A stretch of DNA of 64,000 nt from Salvia splendens (lineage: Eukaryota > Streptophyta > Magnoliopsida > Lamiales > Lamiaceae): positions 1,984,001 to 2,048,000 of the forward strand of contig NC_056041.1 in the NCBI RefSeq assembly GCF_004379255.2, written 5' to 3'. Below are positions 37,768 through 49,266 of the stretch, piece after piece. The position numbers were made by a program, and so were the translations under genes. The notes below the pieces were generated by a model that searched no databases, had not been told where the DNA came from, and was given only the letters and a program-made list of their open reading frames with translations. Position 1 is the first letter of the stretch. Each line of letters begins with the position of its first letter.

Positions 37768-38592
37768 TTACCTCCCTCTTCCAATCATATCCTTATACCT
37801 GATAATCGAATCCAACCGCTGCAGCTTCAGCTGCTGCTTGAACCGATTGATGAAGTCGTCGGCTTTCGCATCAACGCCGCCCTCGTCCGCCACGGCGGCG
37901 CGGCCCTCCCTCACCGTCGCCGGCCGCCGCGCCTCCATGATGTCCCCCTCCTCGAAGTGATTGAACGCCGATTTCACACTCGCCGACTTCCGCATCTTCG
38001 CTGCCAATTTCGCCGGAATCTCGCCGCCGGCGGGCTTCGTGTCGGATTTCGTCCTGTTAAAGTGGGTGGCATCTTTATTAAGCTGGCTGTAAACCTCATC
38101 CATGCTCATTTCAAGACTCTCACTTTCCCCTTCGCGGGCCGCCTCGAAATCGGCAAAGATCGGAGCTTTTTCCTCGAAATCGAAGTGGGCCTCGGTTTCT
38201 CGGCCGGTTGCGGCGGCGGAGGCGAGGTGGGGCGACGATTCGTGAGCAGCGGCGGCGGCGGAGGTGGGGGTTTCTTCGGATTCATGGGGGTTGGGGAAGA
38301 AGTAGTGGGCGGCGAAGTGGGTGTCGGAATCGGGGATCTGTTTGTGGTGGAGGGAGGAGTCTTGGGGCGGAGGGGAGGAGAGGAGGTTGATGGATTTGAG
38401 GCGGTGGAGGAGCGACGGTGATCTGGCTGGGGAGGGAGGGGGATTTTGGGGGTGGGAGAAGGTGGAGGAGGTGAAGGCAATGGTGGCGATCATGAGGTTG
38501 AGGAGGAGGAAGAGGACTGTGGGGGTGAGCCAGCTGTTCATGGAGGCCCAGAGGGATGAGGATTGGATTGCAGATGCTGAATCTTCCAGCAT
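37768..38592 (-). CDS. DUF4408/DUF761 domain protein (A70-like)
   Basis: Single-exon plant gene, 274 codons. Members of this family include PAMP-induced A70-type proteins; their biochemical role is not known. The N-terminal DUF4408 part has a hydrophobic membrane segment (PTVLFLLLNLMIATIAFTSS, ~residues 27-46). A proline/serine-rich and His-containing low-complexity middle follows, then a MSMDEVYSQLN segment. The C-terminal DUF761 motif (VDAKADDFINRFKQQLKLQR LDSIIRY) lies near the end. The ATG at 38592-38590 directly precedes the conserved N-terminus. The GC-rich coding sequence makes long shadow frames on both strands (for example 37957-38421), which I reject. Confidence 0.9.
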   Translation of the reverse strand: MLEDSASAIQSSSLWASMNSWLTPTVLFLLLNLMIATIAFTSSTFSHPQNPPPSPARSPSLLHRLKSINLLSSPPPQDSSLHHKQIPDSDTHFAAHYFFPNPHESEETPTSAAAAAHESSPHLASAAATGRETEAHFDFEEKAPIFADFEAAREGESESLEMSMDEVYSQLNKDATHFNRTKSDTKPAGGEIPAKLAAKMRKSASVKSAFNHFEEGDIMEARRPATVREGRAAVADEGGVDAKADDFINRFKQQLKLQRLDSIIRYKDMIGRGR

Positions 38593-39001
38593 TGTGGCTA
38601 CAAGAATTGGTGGAGAGAGAAGAAAGTGTTTGTGTGTGTTTGTTAATTGGAGGAGAGGGGTTGTGAGATTTTTGTTTTTGGGAGTAGGGGAGATGGATTG
38701 GATGGTGAAATGGTGTATAGAGTATAGTAGTAGTAGTAGGTGGTTACATAAGTAAAAGAAAAAAAATTATTCCTCTCATCATATATTTAATTTTTTTTGG
38801 TCATGATAATTAATCAAGTGGGGTAGTATTATATACTAAATTATGTGAGTGAATAAAGATTAAAGTAGATGAGTAATAAAAATAGAAAAAAATTAAGCAA
38901 AAAAGATTAAAATAAGAGATATTATAAACTATGCTGATTTTATTTTATTACAATGTTTTTAATTTATTTGATTTGTGGCAAGATAGTAGACGACAATTGA
39001 A

Positions 39002-39247
39002 TACTCCCTCCATCCACGAAAAATATGATACATTGTGAATAGTACGTGGTAACGTAAGATAGAAAGTAAAAAAATATTGTAAGAGAGAAGTAATGTTAGT
39101 AGAATGTGTGGTTCATATTATTAGTAAGATAGAAGGAAAAAAGTAAGAGATAAGTGGTTGAAAACTTTCTTTTTTAAATGTGCTTTATTTTTCGTGAACA
39201 ATAAAAAATTATAAATATGCTCTATTTTTCGTGGACGGAAAGAGTAT
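39002..39247. mobile_element. Stowaway-like MITE
   Basis: About 245 bp with inverted ends actccctccatccacgaaaa and ttttcgtggacggaaagagt, bordered by TA on both sides. No coding capacity. Confidence 0.8.
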
Positions 39248-39743
39248 ATTTTTGGTGACATATTGAAAGTGAAAATCTTTGTAATAGGGCTAGATCGATC
39301 TGGTAGTGGAAATATATGTGTGATATTACATGTGCGATTTATGAATCTATGTGAAATTTATCATAGTATGTAACAACGAAGTAAAGAGGAATCGAGAGGA
39401 AACCCTTGCTAATCAAGTTAAAGATTTGTTTTCCTATCTGATCTATATGATCGTTAAATTGTCGAATTTTGTGTAAATTATTGGGCAATATAATCTACAT
39501 CACTGAATAAATCATATTCATTTATTTTTAAAAATGTTGACTTTCTTTTTAGAAAAAAATAAGTACTGGCCATAATAGTTTTTTTCTTTTTTCCCTTTTG
39601 TAATAGTCAATTGGTGTTCTTTTATTTTATTGGATGGCGTAGTACTGATAATTAAAAATAATCACGAGAATAAATATTAAACATAAAGTTGAACAAAATG
39701 ATTTCGTAGTGGAACTTTTTACTTGAAATCCACGTCACTTCTT

Positions 39744-39868
39744 TTTTTTATAAGGGCAAGGTATCTCCTATCTTTATTTTGTTTGGTAACAAAAAAAAAG
39801 GATATTTTTTTTTATAAGGGCAAGGTATCTCCTATCTTTATTTTGTTTGGTAACAAAAAAAGGATATT
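39744..39868. repeat. ~71-bp tandem duplication
   Basis: Two adjacent copies of a tataagggcaaggtatctcc ... gtttggtaacaaaaaaa-ggata unit, differing mainly in A-run length. Confidence 0.88.
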
Positions 39869-42497
39869 TTTTTGCTTCGTAATGACCCGATCAAAGTGAC
39901 TTCTTTTCTATCACAAATATTTTACAAATTCCACTATAATAAGATAAAATAAAATAAAAGTAAGCATATAAGTAAAATAGACGTGTTTTCTTGTTCTGAA
40001 AATATAAATTACCATATTTATTGTTTTTGGCTTACACATTAACATGGAGTATATATTAGCCATTGTCATTATTAATCGTGTTTATATTTTTCAATCAAGT
40101 ACACTGTTTACAAGTCAATTGTGACTCAATTAATCTTAAATTATTATGTGAGATTTTATTCATTTGTGACTCAAGTTAATCTTAAATTATTATATGAGAT
40201 TTTACTCATTCTTATAAATTGTGTAACAAATAATTTTTGAAATCGAAATGAATTATAAGTTTGATTAGATGGTACTATTAATACTCGTTTGATAAGAAAG
40301 ATAAGATATAAGAAGATTTGCAAAACAAGATAAGAAATGTGGACTTTGTGTCAAGATAAGCTCAGACGAGGTGTTTTCGTTGTTGTCTAGTAAACTATAA
40401 ATGAGTTAAAAATGTTATCCGACCAAATTTGTGACATGTCCTTGTATTTTAATGAAAAAATTGTGGTCTTTGATGGACCATAGAGAATAACACATAGTCA
40501 TATAAATATTTGTATCTAGACATTACCAACTTATCAAACAGGTAAAAGAACGATTATGCAGAATAATATATGTTAATAAAAATAAGACAACTTTACCTAC
40601 TTCAAATACTATGCACAATCATCATTATTTTTTTCAAAAACCCAGTCGAACTATATATTGATATATAATTTCTCTGAAATTCTACATAAATCTAAACTAT
40701 ATTATTAGATTATTTTCTCTATGAATCTAGAATATATTGTTTGGATTAGGATTTGATATGATATAATCTGTTTTGATTTATTTCTATGTCTTTTTACGAA
40801 ATACTAAGATTAGATTAATATTATACATTTTTTACAATTCGAGTTATTTTTATATGACCTTTTATAAATCTACCGGTGAATATATTTGGTAATTAAAAAA
40901 AAAGTCAAAACAACTTTTTATAAATCATATTCGTTTTAGACAATATTGCTTCATTATACGGTTTATTTATTTGGATTATACTCCGTATCATTCAGGGTCT
41001 GATCATTCTCGTTTATAAAAATCTGAATTATTTCTATGCCCTCTAATTTATGTTGAGGGTGGCCCCAATTAATATCGCCACATTAAATTAAATGAACATC
41101 TTGAGCCCAATATTTATTTGGACCAGGGTTTAAATTTCTTTGAGCCTAATATTTATTTCCATCCACCAAATTCAATATATTTAATTTCGGATAAATTAAA
41201 AGAAAATCATGAATTCGACCAAATTTTAGTTAATCTTGCAACTTTTGAAATACCAAATTACTATCATAATGTTGACATTTCTTTTAATTATCTTATCAAT
41301 TTAGATTTGTGAGATTTAATACATGACTTAAAAGTTAAAATATATAAACTGAAGCTTATATTTCATAGTGTTTTTCACTCAAATCTATGATTTTATAATG
41401 GATATACAATTCTGCATAAATCCTACTTTTAAAATGATGGGAACACACATATATTAATCAGTAAAACAACATTAGGTTCAGAGCTAGCATTATAAATAAG
41501 AAATTAATGTGACCATCCATATACTTGACTTTTATTTCAAGCTACACACTGTTTTTAGTCACGCATGGAATATGCCTATACTACAATAATTGCTCACTAT
41601 TATTTTGAGACGTAACATTACAATTATGAGCCTCCAATATTTTTTTAAAGTACTATATATTATTATATGCTTTCACAAAGAATATATCAAACCAACCATG
41701 TTTATGATGAGATTTGATATATATAACCGGTAATTATTTATTTTTTTAAGTTTGTTTGTCTTTAGCTAGTTGTGCTTTGGCAATTGGCATCTACTGACAA
41801 GTCAATAAATCACGCAAATTAAGGAATAATGGAGATTAATTAAGCAAAAGAGACACAGAAATCTTAAGTTACATCAAAGTTTTTATTTATGAGTATTTAA
41901 AAATTAGTCAATGCTCATTTGGATTAAGTGGGCGTCCAATAAGCTTAAGAGGTCCAAGATAAATTATTTATAAATTGAGTTAAGAATCTTGCACACAAAT
42001 TTTTAAAAAGGTTAATAGTATTTCAATTAAGAAATTTGTAATTTAAATGCTTATCTATTGCGAAATTTCACAATTTATTTATTTTTAAATTCTAACAAAA
42101 TAATATTTTTTCAAACATTATCAAATGGCGCGGAGTATATAATTAGAAAATCTTGAAAAATTAAATACATTAGTTTAATACTCCTATTTTATTTTTCAAT
42201 TTTCACAAGATTAACGAGATCAAATTTCATAACTTAAGTAAATGAATATTAAAATGACTACCTTATCCATCGAACATTGCCAAATGCCAAGTTCAAGCCA
42301 ATTTTTTATTTTAAGCAAATTTCCTTCAAAAAACGAGATTTTCTTGTCACAATATGAGATAATAACCATATATACTTCTTTAAACATTTATGATTTATAC
42401 ACATAAATATCGTTTTCAAGAAAAATATATCTGAGAAAACTAGATTTGATAGTCATAAAATAGAAGTGAGATAAACAATAAAAAAACATTACATAAA

Positions 42498-42507
42498 GTG
42501 TCGACAC
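42498..42507. promoter_or_regulatory. Zinc-deficiency response element (ZDRE) upstream of the ZIP gene
   Basis: GTGTCGACAC is a perfect match to the 10-bp palindrome RTGTCGACAY bound by the bZIP19/bZIP23 transcription factors in Arabidopsis. It lies 124 bp upstream of the TATA box and 304 bp upstream of the ATG. A second site with one mismatch, ATGTCAACAT, is at 42573-42582. The motif and its placement are seen; zinc-responsive control is inferred from the known regulon. Confidence 0.8.
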
Positions 42508-42630
42508 AATCTCTCTAATTCTCTCTCAGCATCCCCTGTTTCTTCCCTCTCCCCTGCCTTCTCTCTCTAAAAATGTCAACATTTCTCTCTCTGCAAATCT
42601 CTACTACATCCTCGCATCTCGACGTCATCT

Positions 42631-42640
42631 CTATAAATAC
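42631..42640 (+). promoter_or_regulatory. TATA box of the ZIP gene
   Basis: CTATAAATAC in a CT-rich leader region, 171 bp upstream of the ATG. Good match to the plant consensus TATAAATA and well placed downstream of the ZDRE. Confidence 0.75.
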
Positions 42641-42810
42641 TTTTATTCCTCCGCTTTTCAACGAACTCCTTCCTTGGCCGCATTCCGCGCGTTTTGCGAC
42701 TCCCTAGGACTGCTGCTGTTTGAATCGATGCGTTTTTTGTGGAATTGAATTAGGAAGCTCCAAACTAAGGGTGGAATATCTAGGTTATAGGGGGGTTTCA
42801 CCTGCTGCTG

Positions 42811-45052
42811 ATGTCGTTTCTCGAGGTAAATTCCTTCGGCGTTATTACAATCGAGAGAGGGTTTTGGTTTTATTGGATTTATGAGTGATTGGTTTTGATG
42901 TTTGCTTGATTTTTGAATGGTGGTGCAGGATCTGTTGCCGTTTGTGTGGGGAGGGGGATATGGAGAGAGGATTCGGGTTTATTCTGGTAAATTTCAGCTG
43001 CCTTCTTTGGGTTTTGGTCTTGTACTTGATGTGGAAATAATGAATTTAATTTTGTTTTATGTTATTTGCTTAGGTTTATGCTTGACATATGAAAACCTGC
43101 AGCTTTTGATTATGGAATATAGTGTTTTATGGTGTGGTTGAAGTGGTGAATTTTGAGGTGAAAAGTCTGATTTTAGGTTCACAACTGTGAGACGGTAGCT
43201 TAGTTGAGTGATTCCTTGTTGTGTTAAAGAGTAGGCATATTTAAGGTGTTTTAATAGGGAAAAAGTTGTAATCTGGGAAATGATTTTGATTATTGAGTTT
43301 GCTATTTTCTTGCCTGAGTCGTCTGCTTTTGTAGGATGCCTTGACAAGCAACTAGTGAATCGTTGTGTATGTTCTAGAGCGTCTGTTGTAGTGATTTCGT
43401 TGAAGCACTTCTTGGTATTTTAGCACTTCTGTGTCTGGCCTTGCTATTTCCTTTGTAGTTTTATAATTTATGTGATATGCACTGTTTGTCAAGAACTATC
43501 TCGTGACGGGTACTCCCTTTCCTACTAGGTGGTAATCCCTTTTAGGTTTTTCTTTTTTCCTTTTGTATATATAGCCTTATCCTTTTTTGTATCTGGCCAC
43601 GTTGTCGGGTTGTTTGGAGTTCCTTTAATATGTGTTCTGTTTATCTGAGCATGATGATTGAACCTTTATCGATGTTTGCTTGTTGCAAATGCGATTCTTG
43701 CATTTACTTTGATTTAATGTAGAACTAGAAAGACCGACTGTTTCCTCTTGTTTTGGTGGTGGTGAAGGTTCATTTGTGCAGAACATATCCCACTCTGTGT
43801 CGAATGCTGTGTGTGAAGCCTACAGGGAAGAGGATGAAGGATGCCGAGACGACTCATTCTCTCTTATCCTTAAGCTCATCGCGATTGCTACAATCCTCAT
43901 TATGGGAGTGGGTGGCGTGGCCATTCCGTTAGTTGGGAAGAAGCGCCGGTTTTTGCGCACAGATTCTAACTTATTCGTTGCTGCCAAAGCCTTTGCAGCT
44001 GGCGTTATCCTCGCCACGGGATTCGTACACATGTTGCCGGACGCCACCAAGGCTTTAACCAATGCTTGTCTACCGAAATCCCCATGGTTGAAGTTCCCCT
44101 TCTCGGGATTCATCGCAATGATGGCCGCTCTGGGGACATTGCTAGCTGATTTTGTCGGGACACAGTACTACGAGAGGAAGCAGAGGAAACAGGAGGAAGA
44201 AAGCCAAGTTGGCAAGGCTGATATGTCAGAGACCGGAGACGAATCAGGGATAGTTTCGGTAGAGACAAGGGGGAGTGGTGCAAAGGTGTTTGGAGAAGAG
44301 GAAGGGGGTGCCATGCACATCGTTGGGATGCACGCGCACGCGGCGCATCACAGGCACAGTCATTCACAAGAGCAAGGGTCGTGCGAAGGGCATCAGGGTG
44401 AGGATCACCACGGTCACTCGCACTCGCACTCGCACTCGCATTCCTTCGGCTTTCGGGGTGGGGAAGGCGAAGATAATACAGCTCGCCACTTTGTTGTTTC
44501 ACAGGCATGTCCATCTCTACCAATTAAATTTAACATGACTGGAAAATCAAATTTTGTAAAACAACGCTCTGTTTCTGACTGAATTTGCATATGCAGGTTC
44601 TTGAACTCGGTATAGTTTCACACTCGGTGATCATCGGCCTATCGCTCGGAGTTTCACACAGTCCGTGTACAATTAGGCCTCTGATCGGAGCACTGTCGTT
44701 CCACCAGTTCTTCGAAGGCTTTGCTCTCGGAGGCTGCATCTCTCAGGCGAAGCTACGGACCCTCCAGTCGACCTTGATGGCTTGCTTTTTCGCCATAACA
44801 ACCCCGATCGGGATAGGTATTGGGATCGGCATATCATCGTTCTACAATGCCAGAAGCCCGAGAGCACTGGTGGTCGAGGGTGTCCTGGACTCGATCTCTG
44901 CTGGGATCCTCGTGTACATGGCGCTCGTCGATCTGATCGCTGCCGATTTCTTGAGCAAGCGAATGAGCTGCAACGCGAGGCTGCAGTTTGTTTCGTATTT
45001 GCTGTTGTTCTTGGGGGCTGCCTTGATGTCTTTGTTAGCATTGTGGGCTTAG
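42811..45052 (+). CDS. ZIP family zinc/iron transporter, ZIP4/IRT3 type
   Basis: Divalent-metal importer of the plasma membrane. Exons 42811-42825, 42929-42986, 43768-44504 and 44597-45052 join in phase to 421 codons. Helices I-III lie in exon 3 ([60 protein letters not shown]). A long cytosolic loop follows with a His-rich stretch ([26 protein letters not shown]). The signature metal-binding helices are in exon 4 ([19 protein letters not shown] and [14 protein letters not shown]). All pore His/Glu residues are present. Intron 3 has a GC donor (CAG|GCATGT) and an AG acceptor, required to join VVSQ to VLELG as in homologues. The promoter carries a ZDRE. The start is in a 15-bp first coding exon, so the N-terminus is less certain than the rest. 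Confidence 0.93.
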
Positions 45053-45205
45053 TTGGCTGATGAGAAGCTATGTGAAGTGAAAATTGTTGTTTGTAATTTA
45101 TCTTTATTCTTATACAAGGCGCTACTTCTTGAGATGATTATGACCAAGCATTTCTTGCTTCATGTATTTGTTTCTTGATCTTTTAATTGTTGTACATAAT
45201 TGAAG

Positions 45206-47035
45206 GAGCATCATTAACCCCATCCTCATTGAGGAACTAAGTCTCTTCCGTGTCTTCCCTAAATTTAAGTCTCAGGCCACAACTGCTTTAACTCTGCAGG
45301 CTCATCCCAGGCCACAACTATTAAATTGCACTATTCACGATTTACAACCTATTTTACGCGTGAAATAAAAAACGTTAAAAAATTTAAAATATGGAAAAGT
45401 AGAAAATTAAAAATACATTAAAACATAACATCAATGCTGGAAATGGTGCGTGTCCAAATCTCTTCAATTAGATCGGCTTGGAGGCTAGTGTGTAGTTCTT
45501 CTTGGCGCATCACAGCTGAACGGGCCATGACATTGCGGATGTCGAGAGGAATGCCCTGCACGAGCGGGGCGGTGACAGTGTAGTTACTTCCGGTGCTGGA
45601 GAGCGGATCGTCGCTCCACAAAGTGACATTTTCTTCCTCGTCGTCAACGATCATGTTATGCATTATGATACACGCATACATGATGTCGGCGATTAGTGGA
45701 CGCTGCCAACCACGGGCCGCTCCCTTCACAATAGCCCACCGTGCTTGGAGGACTCCGAATGCACGTTCCATATCTTTCCGAGCCGCCTCTTGCTTTTGGG
45801 CAAACAATGCCCTCTGATCCGTTGTCGGACATGTGATAGTCTTCACGAACACGGGTCATCGAGGGTAGATCTCGTCTGCCAGATAGTACCCCATACTATA
45901 CCGACGGTGGTTGGCTTTGAACACTGCGTTCGGCGCTCACCCGGCACATAAGTCGTTGAACAATGGAGACTCGTTCAACACATTGAGGTCGTTGTTCGAC
46001 CCAGTGACACCAAAGTAGGCATGCCAGATCCACAATCGTTGGTCGGCAACGACCTCCAACACAATCGTGGGATGTGTGCCCTTGTGCCCGCTAGTGTATT
46101 GTCCTCTCCAAGCCGTTGGACAATTCTTCCACTGTCAGTGCATACAGTCGATGCTGCCCAGCATCCCCGGGAAGCCGTGGGTCCGCTCGTGCATGTTCAC
46201 CAACTTCCTAACGTCGTCGGTCGTTGGTTTTCTCAAGTATGTATCATTGAATGCTTCGATGACTGCCCGACAGAATTTAGCTAGGCTATCCCGTCCAGTA
46301 TGCTCGCTGACATGGAGATACTCATGGAACATATCTGAAGTAGTTTCGTAAGCGAGTTGACGTATGACAGATGTGCATTTCTGCAAAGTCGATATACTTT
46401 GCCGGGCCACGGCATCGGTGGTTTGCTTGAAATACGAGTCACGAGCTACAACTGTGTTGACGATGGGCAGGAACAAAGGCCTCCGCATCCAGAACCGGCG
46501 ACGGAACATCTGATCACTCCATCGAGGATCTCTAGAGAAATAATATGTGAAAAGCCGCAAACCAGCTTGTTCACGGTCTCGGTGGATATACATCCGAGTA
46601 CATGGTACCCGGACGTGTTGTTCGTTCCACGCTTGAACAGCAGCTTGGTAGCATTCCACTTCATTGTTGATTTCTTCTTGGATTGTCGGTACCGCCGCCT
46701 CTAACATTCGGACCATTTGAGCTTCGATTGCTCTTTGACAAGGAGGTATTTTTTTAAATTTTAGGGAGAGAAATGAAGTTGAATAGATATGAAAATGGAT
46801 GGAGTGGTATTTATAGATAAATTTTCGAATTAAAAAAAAATTGAAGTTGCGGCCCGGTCTAGCCCGAACACCAATTAACGCTGGGCCGGATCGCGTTGCG
46901 GCTCGTCCCGATACACTTAGCCCTGAGCCGGGCCAGACCCCGGGACCGGCCCAAGCCGCAAAATGCTCGTCTCCTACGCCGCGTGACGTGGGCCGGGACC
47001 CAACCGCGGTCCGGCCCGCCGCATTAAGCATGCTC
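45206..47035 (-). mobile_element. PIF/Harbinger transposon carrying a nearly full transposase
   Basis: Similar inverted ends: GAGCATCATTAACCCC at the left and, reversed, GAGCATGCTTAATGCG at the right. TAA follows the right end, while the left side reads AAG, so the 3-bp target duplication is not intact. It lies about 150 bp after the ZIP stop codon. It holds the transposase on the minus strand and a GC-rich right end (46840-47035). Confidence 0.75.
45418..46716 (-). pseudogene. PIF/Harbinger transposase (HARBI1/ALP1-like), three in-frame TGA stops
   Basis: DDE nuclease that moves Harbinger elements. The likely start is the ATG at 46716-46714 (MVRMLEAAVPTI); the open frame continues upstream only as leader. 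One frame runs through the N-terminal region (DPRWSDQMFRRRFWMRRPLF), the helix-turn-helix area, the first catalytic Asp (GFPGMLGSIDCMH), the second (FGVTGSNNDLNVL) and the C-terminal acidic block (ADIMYACIIMHNMIVDDE). It is interrupted by TGA at 46137-46135 and two further TGAs near 45933 and 45857. There are no frameshifts. All three stops are of the kind single transitions produce, two of them at positions where the family has tryptophan. It is inactive as written. Confidence 0.88.
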
Positions 47036-47038
47036 TAA

Positions 47039-47869
47039 TAATTTCTTATTTATCCCTTGGTCATGGACTCGTGGTGATTCGTATTTCCATCCTACAAAAA
47101 TAGAAGGTTGATTCGTATGTTGTTTTTTATTGGTCGTACAATCAATGTTCGGTGAGGACTTTTTTACACTTCTATTATATTCCTTTAGATTAGAAATATA
47201 ATCATATATACAATTAAAAGTTGATTTACAAACTACAAAAGAATAACTGGAAACATGATGCAATTGAAGTCATGTTGCATCGATCGAGTGGTTTTGTTTT
47301 TCAATGGTTCTAGTGGATTTGTTTTTCTCAAATGGTTCTAGTGGAATATTAAAATGGAAATTTTATTTTACTAAAGTCTACCTCCCTTTCGGTATTAAAC
47401 TAATTTTATACAGCAAGAAAATAATCGGCTTAAAATTAAATTTGGTGTTTTAATTGAATGTACTATTTCCATGTGCTTTTTGTATTTATTTGCGGTATCG
47501 TTTTGTTATTTCACAATTAAAAAAATATTGTGTTTACAATAGTACTAGTTGTAATGAATTAATGATGTTACGGGTTTTGAAATGGTAAAATGCTGGAAAA
47601 ACCACATACACTATTAATTACTGTAATTAAATATTTAATCAAAATAAAGTTTAAAGGCTAATTATAATATTAAATGATTTTAATTTGTAATTGCGGCACA
47701 CGATATATATCCCATCCATTTAATTGTATAATTTGGTTTCTGAAAAAATATGGAGTACTAATATATTTGAGTGATAATGTGATATAACTTCAAGTACTTG
47801 CCGCTAACCCACAAAAATATAATATTATAACCATCGAATTAATGAAAAAATAATGTTGGTATCATTCTT
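47039..47869. other. Intergenic, no gene recognised
   Basis: AT-rich with a short duplicated 'ggttctagtgga(t/a)' motif at ~47302-47345; nothing else seen. Confidence 0.55.
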
Positions 47870-47879
47870 AATAATCAAG

Positions 47880-48976
47880 AGTAAAGATAAAAACTGGTCC
47901 TGAACATATGACCATTTTACGATTTTGGTCCTACACTTTATCTTTTGAATTTTTGCATCTCGAACATTTCAACTCGGATCACAATTGGTCCTCCGTTTAC
48001 AATTCCGTTAATTTTATAACGGTCAACGGGTTTAATGCTCTTAATTATGATTTTTAACTCACTAATTATATCATTAATTATTATTCTAATTTATTACTCC
48101 TAATAAAACAAAACAAATATATGTACAATAAATATACTAAAAACAAATGAAATTAAAATAACAAAATGAAATTAAAATAAATTCCCTAACACTTAGCCAA
48201 AACGAATCGTCTTTTGCCTCTCCCCTCTCCCTCCCGCGACGAATCACCCTCCATCTCCCTCCCCTCACTTCGATCGCTGGCGAATCCCATCTACCATCTA
48301 GTCAACACACCCAAACTCAATTTAATCAATTTGTATAACAATCAAATTTAATCTATCTATCTCAATTTGCAAAGCCACCGAACCGCCAACACATCAAAAC
48401 CCAATTTATTAACAGCAAACTCCAATTTTTGAGAGCCAACAACCAAATACCTGACAATTTGTGCCGACGGAACCCAATTATTGATAAGGGCACTGACCCT
48501 AATTTTCGTAGTCGGAGGTTTGAAGGACGACAAATTCGGAATTTTCCTCTTCAGCGATGGCAGCTGTGCTTTTTGGGGGAGGTGGGATTCGTTTTCACGA
48601 AGGAGATGGGCGATCGAAGTGAGGGGGAGGGAGATGGGAGAGTGAGAAGACGATTCGTTTTTGGCTAAGTGTTAGGGAATTTGTTTTAATTTTATTTGTT
48701 TTTAGTATATTTATTGTTAATATATTTGTTTTGTTTTATTAGGAGTATTCAATTATAATAATAATTAATGATATAATTAGTGAGTTAAAAATTATAATTA
48801 AGAGCTTTAATCGGTCAAAATTGGGTTAAACCTCGTTGACCGTTATAAAATTAACGGAATTGTAAACGGAGGACCCATTGTGATCCGAGATGAAATGTAC
48901 AAGAGGTAAAAATTCAAAAGATAAAGACCAAAATTGTAAAATTATTATATGTTCAGAAACAGTTTGACCTTTATTC
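47880..48976. mobile_element. Long-TIR foldback/MULE-type element
   Basis: 1,097 bp flanked by the 10-bp direct repeat AATAATCAAG (47870-47879 and 48977-48986). The two ends are inverted copies for roughly 340 bp, from near the tips (ctggtcctgaacatat / atatgttcagaaacag) inward to ttccctaacacttagccaaa / tttggctaagtgttagggaa. A GC-richer unique core of about 400 bp lies at ~48225-48630. A 9-11-bp duplication and long TIRs fit Mutator-like elements. It has no transposase; the core might be captured host DNA, but I do not recognise it. Confidence 0.82.
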
Positions 48977-49266
48977 AATAATCAAGCATAAATACATCCA
49001 CCATTATATACAGAGAGAGGAACGAGAGAGTCTGGTTTGGAGGGAAGCAGTAAGTAAATACTACTCGTGTAGCTTGACGATGAGGGTTCATTGCTCTCTC
49101 ACTCCTCTCCACTTCACCCACCGCTCCTCACTTCCTCCCCTAAATCACACCTCCATAAACCCTAACCTCAATCCAATTCACAACCTATAGATTTATTCCT
49201 CCTTGTTCCGCGATTAACTTTGATTCCTAATTCATAATTTCTGTAAACTAATTGATAATTTCGACC

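Larger units (their letters stand above)
38593..42497. other. AT-rich intergenic region with MITE and small tandem repeats
   Basis: No gene seen. It contains the Stowaway-like MITE at ~39002-39247, a ~71-bp tandem duplication at ~39744-39868 and an approximate 60-bp duplication at ~40120-40215 (ttaatcttaaattattat(g/a)tgagatttta). Confidence 0.6.

Noticed and set aside
37957..38480. Long plus- and minus-strand frames (Gly- or Pro-rich) overlapping 37957-38480
   Set aside because: Shadows of the GC-rich DUF4408/DUF761 gene, which has recognisable domains in the chosen frame.
48429..48668. 79-codon frame inside the foldback element
   Set aside because: Spans the TIR/core border, has no recognisable domain, and is probably chance or captured fragment without gene structure.
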